Below, piece after piece: positions 8,670 through 17,748 of a stretch of 64,000 nt of DNA. Location: assembly GCF_900156785.1 (NCBI RefSeq), contig NZ_FTOP01000001.1, positions 248,001 to 312,000 of the forward strand. Reading direction: 5' to 3'. The position numbers were made by a program, and so were the translations under genes. The notes under the pieces were generated by a model that worked only from the letters and a program-made list of their open reading frames with translations, was not told the DNA's origin and did not search any database. Numbering within the stretch: position 1 is the stretch's first letter; every line of letters begins with the position of its first letter. This DNA is from Belliella pelovolcani. GTDB taxonomy: Bacteria; Bacteroidota; Bacteroidia; Cytophagales; Cyclobacteriaceae.

Positions 8670-10403
8670 CTAAAATCTTCCTGTATAGCCAAAATGGATT
8701 TTTGATAGGTTCAGCGCAAAATCTTGTCCATTTGCACCTCCCATAGCGTAGATAAAATTGAATATCCCACTTCCTGTCTCTAAACTAAATCCTAGTCCCG
8801 CAGCATAAGGATAATCTATGCTCAAACCTTGAACACTGTTTTCTAATCTTCCACCATCGACAAAAATCATAAAATATGAATAGGTATCAAAATAGAATCT
8901 AGGTTCTACGTTGAAATAGACATAATTATTTGCAAAAAAGAAATTCTCATTGAATCCACGGATACTTTTCAAACCTCCCAATCTATAAAGATCATTGACC
9001 AATAAATTTTTGTTTTCCATCAAGCCCCCCGACAACTTCGCCATCAATCCCCAATTTGAATTGAAGTAGACATGCTTCATCAGCTCGCCTCTGATGTAAA
9101 ACTGGATTGTCCTTAGGTCTATCCCTTCGTAAATACTGGGGGGCAATCCAGTGTTCTCTAGAATGACCTTGTTCCCAATAGCAAACTCCAGTTCTCCAAA
9201 ATGCCCTCTTCGAGGTAAAAAGATATCATCTAATTTGAACAGTTGATATTGAACTCCATAATTATTAAACCTGAAATCGGCTGTAGGGGGCAAAGCCTCT
9301 ACTTCTCTAAAACTAGCAGTAGCCAAGAGGTCTCCAGCCTGCCTTCTCCCAAAAAACTTTAAATAATTATCCGACTTAAACCTATACCCAAAGTCTAGTC
9401 TGAAGTCTCTATTCAAGAAAGTAGTATCTTCTTTGAGTAAGAAAAAACTCGCTCCAACATCTATCATGGAACCTAACACCATTGGTTCTAAGGCAGATAC
9501 CCTTAAATTTTGAGAATACTGGCTCAATCGCTGCCAATTGAGTTGATAATTCCGCCCTTTTCCACCGACATTAAAGAGTCCTAGATCAAATTGTCCGGTA
9601 ACCAAAAGCCTATTTTCTTCAAATTCATTCGGCAAGAATCCAATGATACCATCTAATGTGTTGATTTTTCGATCATTGATAGGCAAATAAAGTGTGGCTT
9701 CTTCATTCTGAAAACTGATCTCTGGCTCTCCAGACCATCTCAAGTAGGGAAGGTTCTTGATTTGCCTGACAGCTTGCTCGACTTTTTTTTGTGAAAAAGG
9801 CTCTCCTGGCAGTATCTGAAGGAATCGAGCTAGGTAAAGTCTATTTGTTTTGGAGTTGCCACTGATTTTTAATGTATCAAAGGTGATTTTTGGGCCTAGG
9901 TCCATCTTCAATACTCCTGAAAAATCATTTTCTACCCTTTCTATACTATCCAATTTGATAGAAGCAAAGGGAAACCCTTCATTTTCAGCCTGTGAAATCA
10001 ATTGATCAAAAAGTCTTGCGACTTCTTCATACTGAAAAGGTTTATTCTGAAACCTCCGTTGATCAAATCCCGCTTTTAATAAAAGTACTGGATCAACGTT
10101 CCCAGTATTCAAGGCCAGCCAATTGAACTTTGTTCCAGTCGCGATTTGCACATGAAGTGTATCGCTTGAATATGCACGATCATAGATGGTAGCACCCAAA
10201 AAACCTTCTCTGTACAATTCCGCAACTACAGCCTTGAGCTGCACTTCTCTTGTCAAACTATCTTGAAAGAATTGCACAGCAGATTTATTGATTTCTCCTA
10301 TTACTCGATATGACAAAGTCATACCGCTTTCTTGCCCAAAACTCTGGAAACAAGCAAAAAACAAACAGGAATAGATCAATATGAAACTTTTATGTCGCGT
10401 CAA
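8670..10403 (-). CDS. Omp85 (BamA/TamA-like) outer membrane protein
   Basis: The product is a 577-residue outer-membrane protein with a signal peptide (cleaved near SFGQES, residue ~24). An N-terminal region has POTRA-like segments, the clearest at about residues 170-245 (ITFDTLKISGNSKTNRLYL, PFSQKKVEQAVRQI). A C-terminal bacterial surface antigen barrel carries the diagnostic Omp85 motif GGLKSIRGF and ends in an aromatic residue (YTGRF). It is shorter than BamA (~800-900 residues), so it is more likely a TamA-like or lineage-specific Omp85 protein than the essential assembly factor. It is divergent from hemW with an 87-nt gap that holds a promoter for hemW. Confidence 0.88.
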   Translation of the reverse strand: MTRHKSFILIYSCLFFACFQSFGQESGMTLSYRVIGEINKSAVQFFQDSLTREVQLKAVVAELYREGFLGATIYDRAYSSDTLHVQIATGTKFNWLALNTGNVDPVLLLKAGFDQRRFQNKPFQYEEVARLFDQLISQAENEGFPFASIKLDSIERVENDFSGVLKMDLGPKITFDTLKISGNSKTNRLYLARFLQILPGEPFSQKKVEQAVRQIKNLPYLRWSGEPEISFQNEEATLYLPINDRKINTLDGIIGFLPNEFEENRLLVTGQFDLGLFNVGGKGRNYQLNWQRLSQYSQNLRVSALEPMVLGSMIDVGASFFLLKEDTTFLNRDFRLDFGYRFKSDNYLKFFGRRQAGDLLATASFREVEALPPTADFRFNNYGVQYQLFKLDDIFLPRRGHFGELEFAIGNKVILENTGLPPSIYEGIDLRTIQFYIRGELMKHVYFNSNWGLMAKLSGGLMENKNLLVNDLYRLGGLKSIRGFNENFFFANNYVYFNVEPRFYFDTYSYFMIFVDGGRLENSVQGLSIDYPYAAGLGFSLETGSGIFNFIYAMGGANGQDFALNLSKIHFGYTGRF

Positions 10404-10439
10404 TACTTTAGGTTATAGTCAGCTAAAATTAAGGTAGTT

Positions 10440-10471
10440 TTTGAAACTTCTTGACATCTCTTCTATCTTTA
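10440..10471 (+). promoter_or_regulatory. Bacteroidota-type promoter of hemW
   Basis: TTTG at 10440-10443 and TATCTTTA at 10464-10471 are separated by 20 nt. This fits the Bacteroidota housekeeping promoter (TTTG, 19-21 nt, TANNTTTG) with one mismatch in the -7 box. It would start transcription about 10-15 nt upstream of the hemW start codon. Confidence 0.55.
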
Positions 10472-10490
10472 TCCATTCAAATAGCATCCA

Positions 10491-11615
10491 TTGGCAGGTA
10501 TTTATATTCATATTCCATTTTGCAAGCAGGCTTGCCACTATTGTGATTTCCATTTTAGTACCAATTTGAGTCGCTCAGAGGATATGGTACAGATGATCAA
10601 TAAAGAACTCTCTCTCCGAAAAGATTATCTCCAAGGAAATACACAAATCAAAACGATTTACTTTGGTGGTGGGACGCCCTCTTTGCTATCAGATTCACAG
10701 CTTGATTCGATATTGAATACCATTCATCGTAATTACAATTTAGCTATTGAGGAGCTTACCATTGAAACTAATCCCGATGATCTGAGTCAGAAAAAGCTCA
10801 AATCATTGAAGCGATTGGGATTTGACAGATTGAGCATTGGTATTCAAAGTTTTCAAGAAGATATTTTAAAATTTTACAATCGAGCACATCAAGCTAGTGA
10901 ATCCCTACAGGCAATAAGCTTAGCAAAAGATGCTGGCTTTTCTAAATTGTCTATAGACTTAATCTATGGGTTTCCAAACCCAGACCACAGAAAGTGGGAA
11001 CAAGATTTAGCAATAGCAATCGCCCAAGATCCTGGTCATATCAGCTCATATTGCCTGACTATAGAACCAAAAACTGCGCTAGGTAATTGGGCTGATAAGG
11101 GGAAATTTCAACCTGCATCGGAGGATTTTGGGGCAGAACAGTTTGAAATCTTGCAAACTGCTATGCAAACCTCGGGTTACATACAGTACGAAATTTCAAA
11201 TTTTGGCAAAGAAGGACATTTCGCCATACACAATACCAACTATTGGAGAGGGATTCCTTATTTGGGTATAGGTCCAAGTGCCCATTCCTTTGATGGAAAT
11301 GAACGCGGAGCCAACATTTCAAACAACAATAAGTACATAGAGAGTCTCAAAGCAGACAAACTTTCTTTTGAAGTTGATCATCTGACTCCAGAAGATCTGG
11401 TCAATGAGTACATTCTTACCTCTTTGAGGACAATTTGGGGAACAGATCTCCATTACTTATTACAAACTTACCAGATTGACTTGTTACAAGACAAATCATA
11501 CATGATTCAAAAGTTGAACGAAGAAAAGCTTCTTGAAATTGATTATACAAGTTTGAAACTTACAACAAAAGGAAAGCTATTGGCGGATAGTATTGCAAGT
11601 GCTCTGTTTATTTGA
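10491..11615 (+). CDS. hemW: Radical SAM family haem chaperone HemW
   Basis: HemW is a radical-SAM protein related to coproporphyrinogen III oxidase HemN that binds haem and delivers it to respiratory enzymes. The 374-residue protein begins IYIHIPFCKQACHYCDF, with the CX3CX2C cluster ligands at Cys11, 15 and 18, followed by IYFGGGTPSLL and LSIGIQSF. Translation starts at TTG: an in-frame stop lies just upstream and the N-terminus then aligns with the family. The spacing to the next gene is 25 nt, so hemW and the DUF721 gene are probably cotranscribed. Confidence 0.93.
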   Translation: MAGIYIHIPFCKQACHYCDFHFSTNLSRSEDMVQMINKELSLRKDYLQGNTQIKTIYFGGGTPSLLSDSQLDSILNTIHRNYNLAIEELTIETNPDDLSQKKLKSLKRLGFDRLSIGIQSFQEDILKFYNRAHQASESLQAISLAKDAGFSKLSIDLIYGFPNPDHRKWEQDLAIAIAQDPGHISSYCLTIEPKTALGNWADKGKFQPASEDFGAEQFEILQTAMQTSGYIQYEISNFGKEGHFAIHNTNYWRGIPYLGIGPSAHSFDGNERGANISNNNKYIESLKADKLSFEVDHLTPEDLVNEYILTSLRTIWGTDLHYLLQTYQIDLLQDKSYMIQKLNEEKLLEIDYTSLKLTTKGKLLADSIASALFI

Positions 11616-11640
11616 TGAAAAGGCTTACTTTTGAATCAGG

Positions 11641-11955
11641 ATGGAAAAATACAGAGACAATTCGGGAAGAAAAAAGGAGATTGCGCCTCTACAAGAGGCA
11701 TTTGAGGAATTGCTCAAGGCATATCGATTAAAAGACAAGTATGACGAGCGCATGCTGATCCAAGCTTGGCCCGAAATGATGGGGAAAACCGTGGCCAGTA
11801 GAACTACTTCTGTCTATATTAAAGAAAAGAAACTTTTTGTAAAAGTCACTTCTGGAGCCATTAAGAATGAAATGTCGATGAATCGCTCAAAAATCATCGA
11901 AATCATCGAGCAAAAATTTGAAAAAGGTGTGATTACAGATATTGTCTTTCTGTAA
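11641..11955 (+). CDS. DUF721 / DciA-like protein
   Basis: This small (104-residue) DUF721 protein belongs to the family that includes DciA, the ancestral loader of the replicative helicase DnaB in bacteria lacking DnaC or DnaI. The recognisable part is LIQAWPEMMGKTVASRT, then SVYIKEKKLFVKVTSGAIKNEM and IIEIIEQKF, the KH-like fold of the family. It is downstream of hemW. The last five codons and the stop are part of a 16-bp perfect inverted repeat that probably ends transcription. Function in Bacteroidota is inferred from the family only. Confidence 0.85.
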   Translation: MEKYRDNSGRKKEIAPLQEAFEELLKAYRLKDKYDERMLIQAWPEMMGKTVASRTTSVYIKEKKLFVKVTSGAIKNEMSMNRSKIIEIIEQKFEKGVITDIVFL

Positions 11956-11965
11956 TCACACCTTT
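11923..11965. terminator. 16-bp perfect hairpin over the 3' end of the DUF721 gene
   Basis: AAAGGTGTGATTACAG at 11923-11938 is the exact reverse complement of 11950-11965, with an 11-nt loop. The left arm and loop are coding sequence and the TAA stop is in the right arm. It lies between two convergent genes and is flanked by A/T-rich runs on both sides, so it most likely serves both as a terminator, although a clean T tract is missing. Confidence 0.7.
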
Positions 11966-11986
11966 ATGCATTTTAATAAAACCGAA

Positions 11987-12727
11987 TTAATCCTGAGCTC
12001 CAAACACTCTACGCATCAAAGCACTTGTTCTAGCTACGGGATCTTTTCTGATGTTTTGTTCTTCTTCTGCGATTAGTTTGAAGAGTCCGTCTATAGCCCT
12101 GCTGGTCACATAAGCATTCAAATCAGGATCAATTTTTCTATTAGTTAGGGGAATGGCATTATAAGTACTTGCGATGTCTCCATAGTATTTTGTTGCACCT
12201 ACTTCATTGAGAGATTCTTGTATTCGTGGCTGAAACAATTCGACAAGTTGAGTTTCAGTAGTTCTCCTCAAAAACTGTGTGGCGGCATCCGGTTCTCCTC
12301 TCAAGATATTGAAGGCATCTTGGATGGTAAGTTGTCGAATCGCACTGATGAAAATTGGTTTTGCCTCCTGAGCTGCTCTCTCAGCACCTCTATTGATTGC
12401 CAATAGCGCTCGATCTACCTCTGATCCAAGTCCAATCTGCCTCAATGTAGACTCCACTCTTCTCGCATCCTCAGGAAGCAAAATCTTGATCAGCTCATTT
12501 TTAAAAAACCCATCAGTCATAGAGGCTTGGTCTGCACCCTTGCTAATCCCTTGGATCAAAGCTTCTTTGAGTCCTGCTGATACCTCCGTTTGTGTTAGTG
12601 GTCCTTGGCCACCGGCAGTTTGCAATATCCTGTTGACGTCGGCTGCTGTACATGAAGAAAGGATGATCAGCATGATCAATGAAATGCGGAGCGTGAATCG
12701 AATCATATTCTTTAAAGATTTTAACAT
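11987..12727 (-). CDS. DUF4197 lipoprotein
   Basis: The 246-residue product has a lipoprotein signal peptide ending in LSSC (about residue 26) and a helical mature part that matches DUF4197: GLKEALIQGISKGADQAS, FFKNELIKILLPEDARRVE, DAFNILRGEPDAATQFLRR, RAIDGLFKLIAEEE. The family is widespread and of unknown function; the location is the periplasmic face of an envelope membrane. An in-frame ATG at codon 8 is an equally good start. It converges with the hemW-DUF721 pair and diverges from the SpoIIE-phosphatase gene. Confidence 0.88.
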   Translation of the reverse strand: MLKSLKNMIRFTLRISLIMLIILSSCTAADVNRILQTAGGQGPLTQTEVSAGLKEALIQGISKGADQASMTDGFFKNELIKILLPEDARRVESTLRQIGLGSEVDRALLAINRGAERAAQEAKPIFISAIRQLTIQDAFNILRGEPDAATQFLRRTTETQLVELFQPRIQESLNEVGATKYYGDIASTYNAIPLTNRKIDPDLNAYVTSRAIDGLFKLIAEEEQNIRKDPVARTSALMRRVFGAQD

Positions 12728-12803
12728 TTATTTATACTTATACAGGTAATGCCTATCAGGAAATTTGCATTGTATTGTGTATACTTGTGTCCTACAAAAC
12801 AAA

Positions 12804-14867
12804 ATGTTCAAACTCCCGAACTTAAATATCGGCAAGATAAGTCTTTTGGTCGCGATAATGACCTGGCTATCCTTACTTTTCGTTGATATTACCAGACTTT
12901 TTGGCACAGTCAATCAAATGGAGTCAGGAATAGCACCTGAGATTTCTTACATACTTCAGGTATTATTTTTTATCATGGTCTATCTTTTCTATAATTATTC
13001 TATCAATAATAGTGAAAAGAGTAACTTCCTTGATCTGATTTGGAGAGGTGCAAGTACAGGCATAGTAGCGACCAGTGTTTCCATTTTTATTTCAATTTTC
13101 TACTACCTTTTGGGAGAAAGTAGGTTGGCATCAGATCCTATTTTGAGAAACGTATTCTACCATGTAGATTTTGCCTTTATCACATTGTTCTTAGTTTCCT
13201 CCACACTTTTATGGAAGCATTTGATACTCTACCAAAGGACTAAGCGCGTAGTCAATCAGTGGCAAGGATTCGAAATCGGGCTTTTAATCAGTATGTTTTT
13301 TGTGTTTTTCAATCAGAATACGCTAGACTATAGTTTTTTGTTCGGACTTTCTGTGTTGATAATTTTCGGAGCATCTCTTTCAGTCAACCTAAAGTGGATT
13401 CCTTATTTGACATTCAAGGAGAAATGGAAATCAATTCTTTTTCTCGTAATTATTCAAATTTCCTCTGCTTACCTATTTATACAAGTGCTCTCTTATAGCG
13501 GTAGCATCACCCCCTATCTTAACTTAACGGATAATCTATTTCTACTTTCCTTGTTTGGGTTTGTATTTATCTATTCGATATTCAGTTTCTTGGTGACGCT
13601 TTTCAATCTACCAACCTCCTCTGTATTTGAGCAAAAGCTGGTAGAGGCCATCAATTTCCAACGCCTCAGCCAATCCATAAAACCTGGAGAAAATGAAAAT
13701 CAGGTATTAGATATTTTAATGGATTCCTGCATGAGTGCAGCTTATGTGGATGCAGCTTGGCTAGAACTGAAAGACACTGAGGGTAACAAAAATATCATTC
13801 ACCAAAGATTCATCAGTAACAAAGAGCGTAAGATCGTTCAAGAAATCATCCAAGACAGCAAGCCTTTTTCAGATTTTACATGGGAGAGTAATACCAATGA
13901 CAACAAAACATTTGTAGGTAAGCTTCAAGATTTCAAGTACAAATCTGCCATGGTCATTCCTTTGGTTGTCAATAAAGAAACTGTAGGAAGGATTTTTCTT
14001 CTTAAAGAAGTCAAAGATGGGTTCAACAAAGAAATGACCAACATCATTTCCACTTTTGTAGGTCAGGCATGTATCTCTGTTGAAAATTATCGCTTACTCA
14101 ACGAGGCCATCAAAAATGAACGATATAAAGAAGAGCTTCAAATCGCCCAAAGAGTACAAAGAAGTCTCCTTCCATCCATGCTCCACAAGGATAATACATT
14201 TCAAATCCATGGATTCTCAGAAGCTGCTGATGAAGTTGGGGGCGACTATTATGAGACTCAAGCACTTGGTGACAGCCAGTTTGCCATTATCATAGGCGAT
14301 GTGTCTGGAAAAGGCACCTCCGCGGCATTCAACATGTCTCAGATGAAAGGTGTATTCCATAGCTTGGTACAACTCAATCCCAGTCCACGAGACTTTTTGA
14401 TCAAAGCTAACGCTGCCTTGAGCCATTGTTTGGAAAAAAATCACTTCATCACCACCTCTTATTTTGTCCTCAATACCAAATCAAGAACCTTTAAGTATTC
14501 TCGAGCGGGCCATTGTCCTACGCTATTTTTCAATGCTGAGAAAAACAATTCTGAGTACTTAAGTATTGATGGAATGGGGCTAGGTATCTTGAGGAATAAG
14601 CTATATGAAAAATATGTCCATGAGAAAGAAGTCAGCTACTCAGTAGGAGATATTTTGATTCTTTTTACAGATGGAATAGTAGAAGCCAAAAATGATCAAA
14701 ATGAGGAATTTGGTTATGAACGATTGAAAAAAACAGTCAACAAATACAAGGATCTCAATGCAGAGCAACTTCAACAAAAAATTATTGAAGAGCTATACAG
14801 TTATATTGGTAAGTCTACACTGCCTGATGATGACTATTCATTGCTCGTAATCAAATTTATACAATAA
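12804..14867 (+). CDS. Membrane-bound SpoIIE/PP2C-type serine phosphatase with GAF domain
   Basis: The start at ATG 12804 is preferred over an in-frame TTG at 12765 because it is followed directly by the first membrane helix. Residues ~1-265 hold about eight transmembrane helices; ~275-430 form a GAF-like domain; a short coiled coil with the usual ELQIAQRVQRSLLPS follows (~440-458); ~465-687 are the PP2C-type SpoIIE phosphatase with metal-site motifs VGGDYYE, GDVSGKG, FTDGIVEA and DDDYSLLV. Such proteins dephosphorylate STAS anti-anti-sigma proteins in response to a signal. A STAS gene and a kinase gene follow at once, so the three form a partner-switching module. The signal is unknown. Confidence 0.93.
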   Translation: MFKLPNLNIGKISLLVAIMTWLSLLFVDITRLFGTVNQMESGIAPEISYILQVLFFIMVYLFYNYSINNSEKSNFLDLIWRGASTGIVATSVSIFISIFYYLLGESRLASDPILRNVFYHVDFAFITLFLVSSTLLWKHLILYQRTKRVVNQWQGFEIGLLISMFFVFFNQNTLDYSFLFGLSVLIIFGASLSVNLKWIPYLTFKEKWKSILFLVIIQISSAYLFIQVLSYSGSITPYLNLTDNLFLLSLFGFVFIYSIFSFLVTLFNLPTSSVFEQKLVEAINFQRLSQSIKPGENENQVLDILMDSCMSAAYVDAAWLELKDTEGNKNIIHQRFISNKERKIVQEIIQDSKPFSDFTWESNTNDNKTFVGKLQDFKYKSAMVIPLVVNKETVGRIFLLKEVKDGFNKEMTNIISTFVGQACISVENYRLLNEAIKNERYKEELQIAQRVQRSLLPSMLHKDNTFQIHGFSEAADEVGGDYYETQALGDSQFAIIIGDVSGKGTSAAFNMSQMKGVFHSLVQLNPSPRDFLIKANAALSHCLEKNHFITTSYFVLNTKSRTFKYSRAGHCPTLFFNAEKNNSEYLSIDGMGLGILRNKLYEKYVHEKEVSYSVGDILILFTDGIVEAKNDQNEEFGYERLKKTVNKYKDLNAEQLQQKIIEELYSYIGKSTLPDDDYSLLVIKFIQ

Positions 14868-14898
14868 CCCACAATGCTTTAAAAGCGTATATTAAAAC

Positions 14899-15234
14899 AT
14901 GCTTAAAATCGAAACTACAAAAGAGTCAAATCACATAACACTTCACCTTATAGGGGAGGTGGATGCTAGTAATTCCGTGGAACTAGACGAAAGCATTATT
15001 GCTCTGATGGAAGGTGGTGAGAAAAATATCCTAGTAGATGGTACTGATCTTCAGTATATTTCGTCTGCGGGATTGGGGGTTTTCATGTCCTACATTGAGG
15101 ATTTTCAAGAGAAAAATATTTCCTTGGTCATCTATGGACTGAACGAAAGAGTCTATCAAGTATTTAGAATTTTAGGATTGGATCAATTAATCATAATCAA
15201 ATCCAATAAAGAAGATGCCTTGCAAGAAATATGA
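14899..15234 (+). CDS. STAS domain anti-sigma factor antagonist
   Basis: The 111-residue protein is a single STAS domain of the SpoIIAA/RsbV type. The phosphorylatable serine is in LQYISSAGLG (probably Ser56). In partner-switching systems the dephosphorylated form captures the HATPase kinase and releases that kinase's target. It is 31 nt after the phosphatase gene and overlaps the kinase gene by 4 nt (ATGA), so the three are very likely one operon. Confidence 0.93.
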   Translation: MLKIETTKESNHITLHLIGEVDASNSVELDESIIALMEGGEKNILVDGTDLQYISSAGLGVFMSYIEDFQEKNISLVIYGLNERVYQVFRILGLDQLIIIKSNKEDALQEI

Positions 15235-15650
15235 TGAAGCACGAGCTGAAACTATATTGTGATACCACAAGGCTTACAGACCTGAGGGTTTTTTTGAATG
15301 ATATTCTGAGAGATACCTCTCTATCTGATATCGAACAACATCAAGTCACCTTGGCCGTAGATGAAGTCTGTGCCAATCTTATCATCCATTCTCATGGCTG
15401 TAATCCCCAAGAGTATATCCAAGTGGAAGTAGAAAAACAAAATGGCATCTTGAAAATCGAAATTAAAGATCAAGGTGAAGGCTTCAATATCATCGAATAC
15501 AAAGAACCAGAAATCACACAAGTGAAAAAGGCCAAAAGAAAAGGAGGCTTAGGTATCATTTTGGTCAAAAGAATCATGGACAAAATTGAATTTGAAAAAA
15601 TCGGTTCTCAAAACACTTGTAGACTTTTCAAAAATCTCAAATCCAAATAA
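15231..15650 (+). CDS. RsbW/SpoIIAB-like HATPase (serine kinase / anti-sigma)
   Basis: The 139-residue GHKL ATPase has the N box (DEVCANLIIHSH, Glu45/Asn49), the G1 box (DQGEGF, Asp80) and the G2-like loop (GGLGIILVKRIMD). This is the RsbW/SpoIIAB arrangement: a kinase that phosphorylates the STAS protein and otherwise holds a partner, classically a sigma factor. The start codon overlaps the STAS stop; the second of two adjacent ATGs is an alternative. No sigma factor gene is nearby, so the real target is unknown. Confidence 0.92.
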   Translation: MMKHELKLYCDTTRLTDLRVFLNDILRDTSLSDIEQHQVTLAVDEVCANLIIHSHGCNPQEYIQVEVEKQNGILKIEIKDQGEGFNIIEYKEPEITQVKKAKRKGGLGIILVKRIMDKIEFEKIGSQNTCRLFKNLKSK

Positions 15651-15698
15651 TTGTTAATTTGTCATTCTTTAATGCCTCTAGCCGAATATTTGTTCCTA

Positions 15699-15706
15699 TA
15701 AATTTG
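15699..15706 (+). promoter_or_regulatory. -7 box upstream of the parvulin operon
   Basis: TAAATTTG is a perfect match to TANNTTTG and lies 36 nt upstream of the ATG at 15742. I see no good -33 TTTG at the right distance. It would separate the three SurA-like genes from the partner-switching operon. Confidence 0.4.
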
Positions 15707-15741
15707 TAACATTGCATTGTAATTTTCGGCATGCCATCAAT

Positions 15742-17748
15742 ATGAATATCAAATATTTCTACTTCTGCTGCTTGGCTTTTGCATTTGCGTGTAGTCCCAA
15801 ACCAATCATTCAGCCTGCGGACAAAGAGCCCTCCGCTCCTGTACCTCTGATGACTATCGGAAATGAAGAAGTCTTTGCAGACGAATTTCTTCATATTCTT
15901 TCCAAAAACAGGGCTTTTCAAGAAAAGGAAGCCATCATGGATCAAGCGATATTTGAAGAGAATTTTGAGCTTTTTGTCAACTTCAAGCTGAAAGTGAAAG
16001 AAGCTGAAAATAGAGGACTAGATCAGACTGAAGAGTTTGAAAGAGAATTTTCTATATTCAAAGAAGATCTGATTAGACCTTTTTTGATCAAAAATTCCCT
16101 GCAAGAAGGTGAGCTGATGAAAGCATACAACCGCATGCAGGAAATCGTAAAAGCTAGCCATATCCTGCTCCAATTCCCTGCGAATGCAAGTAGGGAAGAT
16201 ACGATAGCAGTCTTTCGCATGGCTCAAAAACTCAAAACTCAATCTGAAGAAGGAGCTGATTTCAATGAATTAGCATTGGAATATTCTGATGACCCTTCTG
16301 CACAAGAGAACAAGGGTAGTCTAGGCTACTTCACCGCATTGCAAATGGTTCATCAATTTGAAGATGCTGCATTTGGAATAGAAGTAGGAGAAATTTCTGA
16401 GCCTATTTTGACCAATTATGGCTATCACATCATCAAACTTGAAGACAGAAAACCCAATCCAGGAGAAATCAGAGTCTCACACATTCTTGTCAGGTCTCAA
16501 TCAGGGGATCCGGTAGCAGAAGAAAGAGCTCTAAGAAGAGTAGGCGACATTTATACAGAGCTACAGAAAGAAGAAAGTGTTTGGGAGGAAGTTTGTGCAC
16601 AATACTCAGAAGATCAAGGAACAAAAAATTCTGGTGGTCTACTTCCTTTTATAAGTATTGGTTCCGTGATTCCAGATTTTGAGAAAGTTGCTTTTAGCTT
16701 GACTGAAATTGGGGAGATCTCTCCACCTGTCAAAACCCCTTACGGCTACCATATCATCAGACTTGAAGATAAAAAACCTTTTGCCACATTTGAAGAAATG
16801 GAGCCTATGATCAAGTCGAAGATTCTTAGAGATAGTAGGTCCACGCTAATCCAATCTCAAGTCACCTCTATTCAGAAATCAAGATTTAATTTTGAGGAAA
16901 ATGAAGCGCTAGTTGATTCATTGATCAGCAAATTCGAAAATCAGTCCAGAGCCATGATAGAGCAGGAGCTTGAAAATCCAAATTTAGAAAACCAACAGTT
17001 GTTTTCTATCAATGGAGTGCCTACTGAATTGTCAGATCTCAGAGAATTCATACAGTCCAATACTCAAACCATCCGACCAGGTACGCGCAATTACTTCGCA
17101 ACATGGTATGACAAGTTTGTAGAAGTCAGTCTCAATCAATCAGAAGAAAAATACCTAGAGGAAAATAACAAGGAATATCAACTCACGCTCAAAGAGTATA
17201 GAGATGGTATATTGCTCTTCACATTGATGAATGAAAATGTATGGCAAAAAGCACTGGAAGATAGTCTTGGGCAGGTTTCATTCTACGAGAAAAATGTAGA
17301 CCGCTATCAATGGAAAGAAAGAACTGAGGCCCTTATCGTCAAGATGGCCAAAGACAATGTAAGTGCTGGGGTTAGAAGATTTCTTAGTGATAAGTCCTAT
17401 CAAAAAAATCTAGTGAGTAGATTGGAGAATACGTTTTTGAATGACGATCCACTTGCATTCACCATTGATAACAATATTTACGAGTTTGATTCTCACCCAA
17501 TCCTTAGTAGAGTAATGGATAAAAAATCCCTCCAAGAGATTAAAATTGACAATAAAACCCATTTTATTCTGTTGGGTAATAAGATACCTGCAGGCCCGAA
17601 GAAATTTGATGAAACTAGAGGAAAAGTCATTCAGGATTATCAAGAATACCTCGATAAGTCTTTGCTAGAAACCTTGAAAGCAAATTATATTATCAGAATA
17701 AACGAAGAAGAAAAAAATAGAGTCTACGAATTTGTCACCAATCAGTAA
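15742..17748 (+). CDS. Two-domain parvulin-type peptidylprolyl isomerase lipoprotein
   Basis: The start at ATG 15742 gives a lipoprotein signal peptide MNIKYFYFCCLAFAFAC (Cys17); an upstream in-frame TTG adds ten residues that break it. The 668-residue mature protein contains two parvulin (PpiC) domains, at about 135-235 (VKASHILLQF, DDPSAQENKGSLGYF, GYHIIKLED) and 240-350 (RVSHILVRSQSGD, NSGGLLPF, PYGYHIIRLED), then a long tail with no recognised domain. SurA/PrsA-like proteins of this type help outer membrane proteins fold in the periplasm. It is first of three overlapping or adjacent genes of the same kind. Confidence 0.9.
   Translation: MNIKYFYFCCLAFAFACSPKPIIQPADKEPSAPVPLMTIGNEEVFADEFLHILSKNRAFQEKEAIMDQAIFEENFELFVNFKLKVKEAENRGLDQTEEFEREFSIFKEDLIRPFLIKNSLQEGELMKAYNRMQEIVKASHILLQFPANASREDTIAVFRMAQKLKTQSEEGADFNELALEYSDDPSAQENKGSLGYFTALQMVHQFEDAAFGIEVGEISEPILTNYGYHIIKLEDRKPNPGEIRVSHILVRSQSGDPVAEERALRRVGDIYTELQKEESVWEEVCAQYSEDQGTKNSGGLLPFISIGSVIPDFEKVAFSLTEIGEISPPVKTPYGYHIIRLEDKKPFATFEEMEPMIKSKILRDSRSTLIQSQVTSIQKSRFNFEENEALVDSLISKFENQSRAMIEQELENPNLENQQLFSINGVPTELSDLREFIQSNTQTIRPGTRNYFATWYDKFVEVSLNQSEEKYLEENNKEYQLTLKEYRDGILLFTLMNENVWQKALEDSLGQVSFYEKNVDRYQWKERTEALIVKMAKDNVSAGVRRFLSDKSYQKNLVSRLENTFLNDDPLAFTIDNNIYEFDSHPILSRVMDKKSLQEIKIDNKTHFILLGNKIPAGPKKFDETRGKVIQDYQEYLDKSLLETLKANYIIRINEEEKNRVYEFVTNQ

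Noticed and set aside
12764-12787. Promoter TTTG...TATACTTG before the SpoIIE-phosphatase gene
   Set aside because: The two boxes are only 12 nt apart, too close for the Bacteroidota promoter spacing of 19-21 nt.
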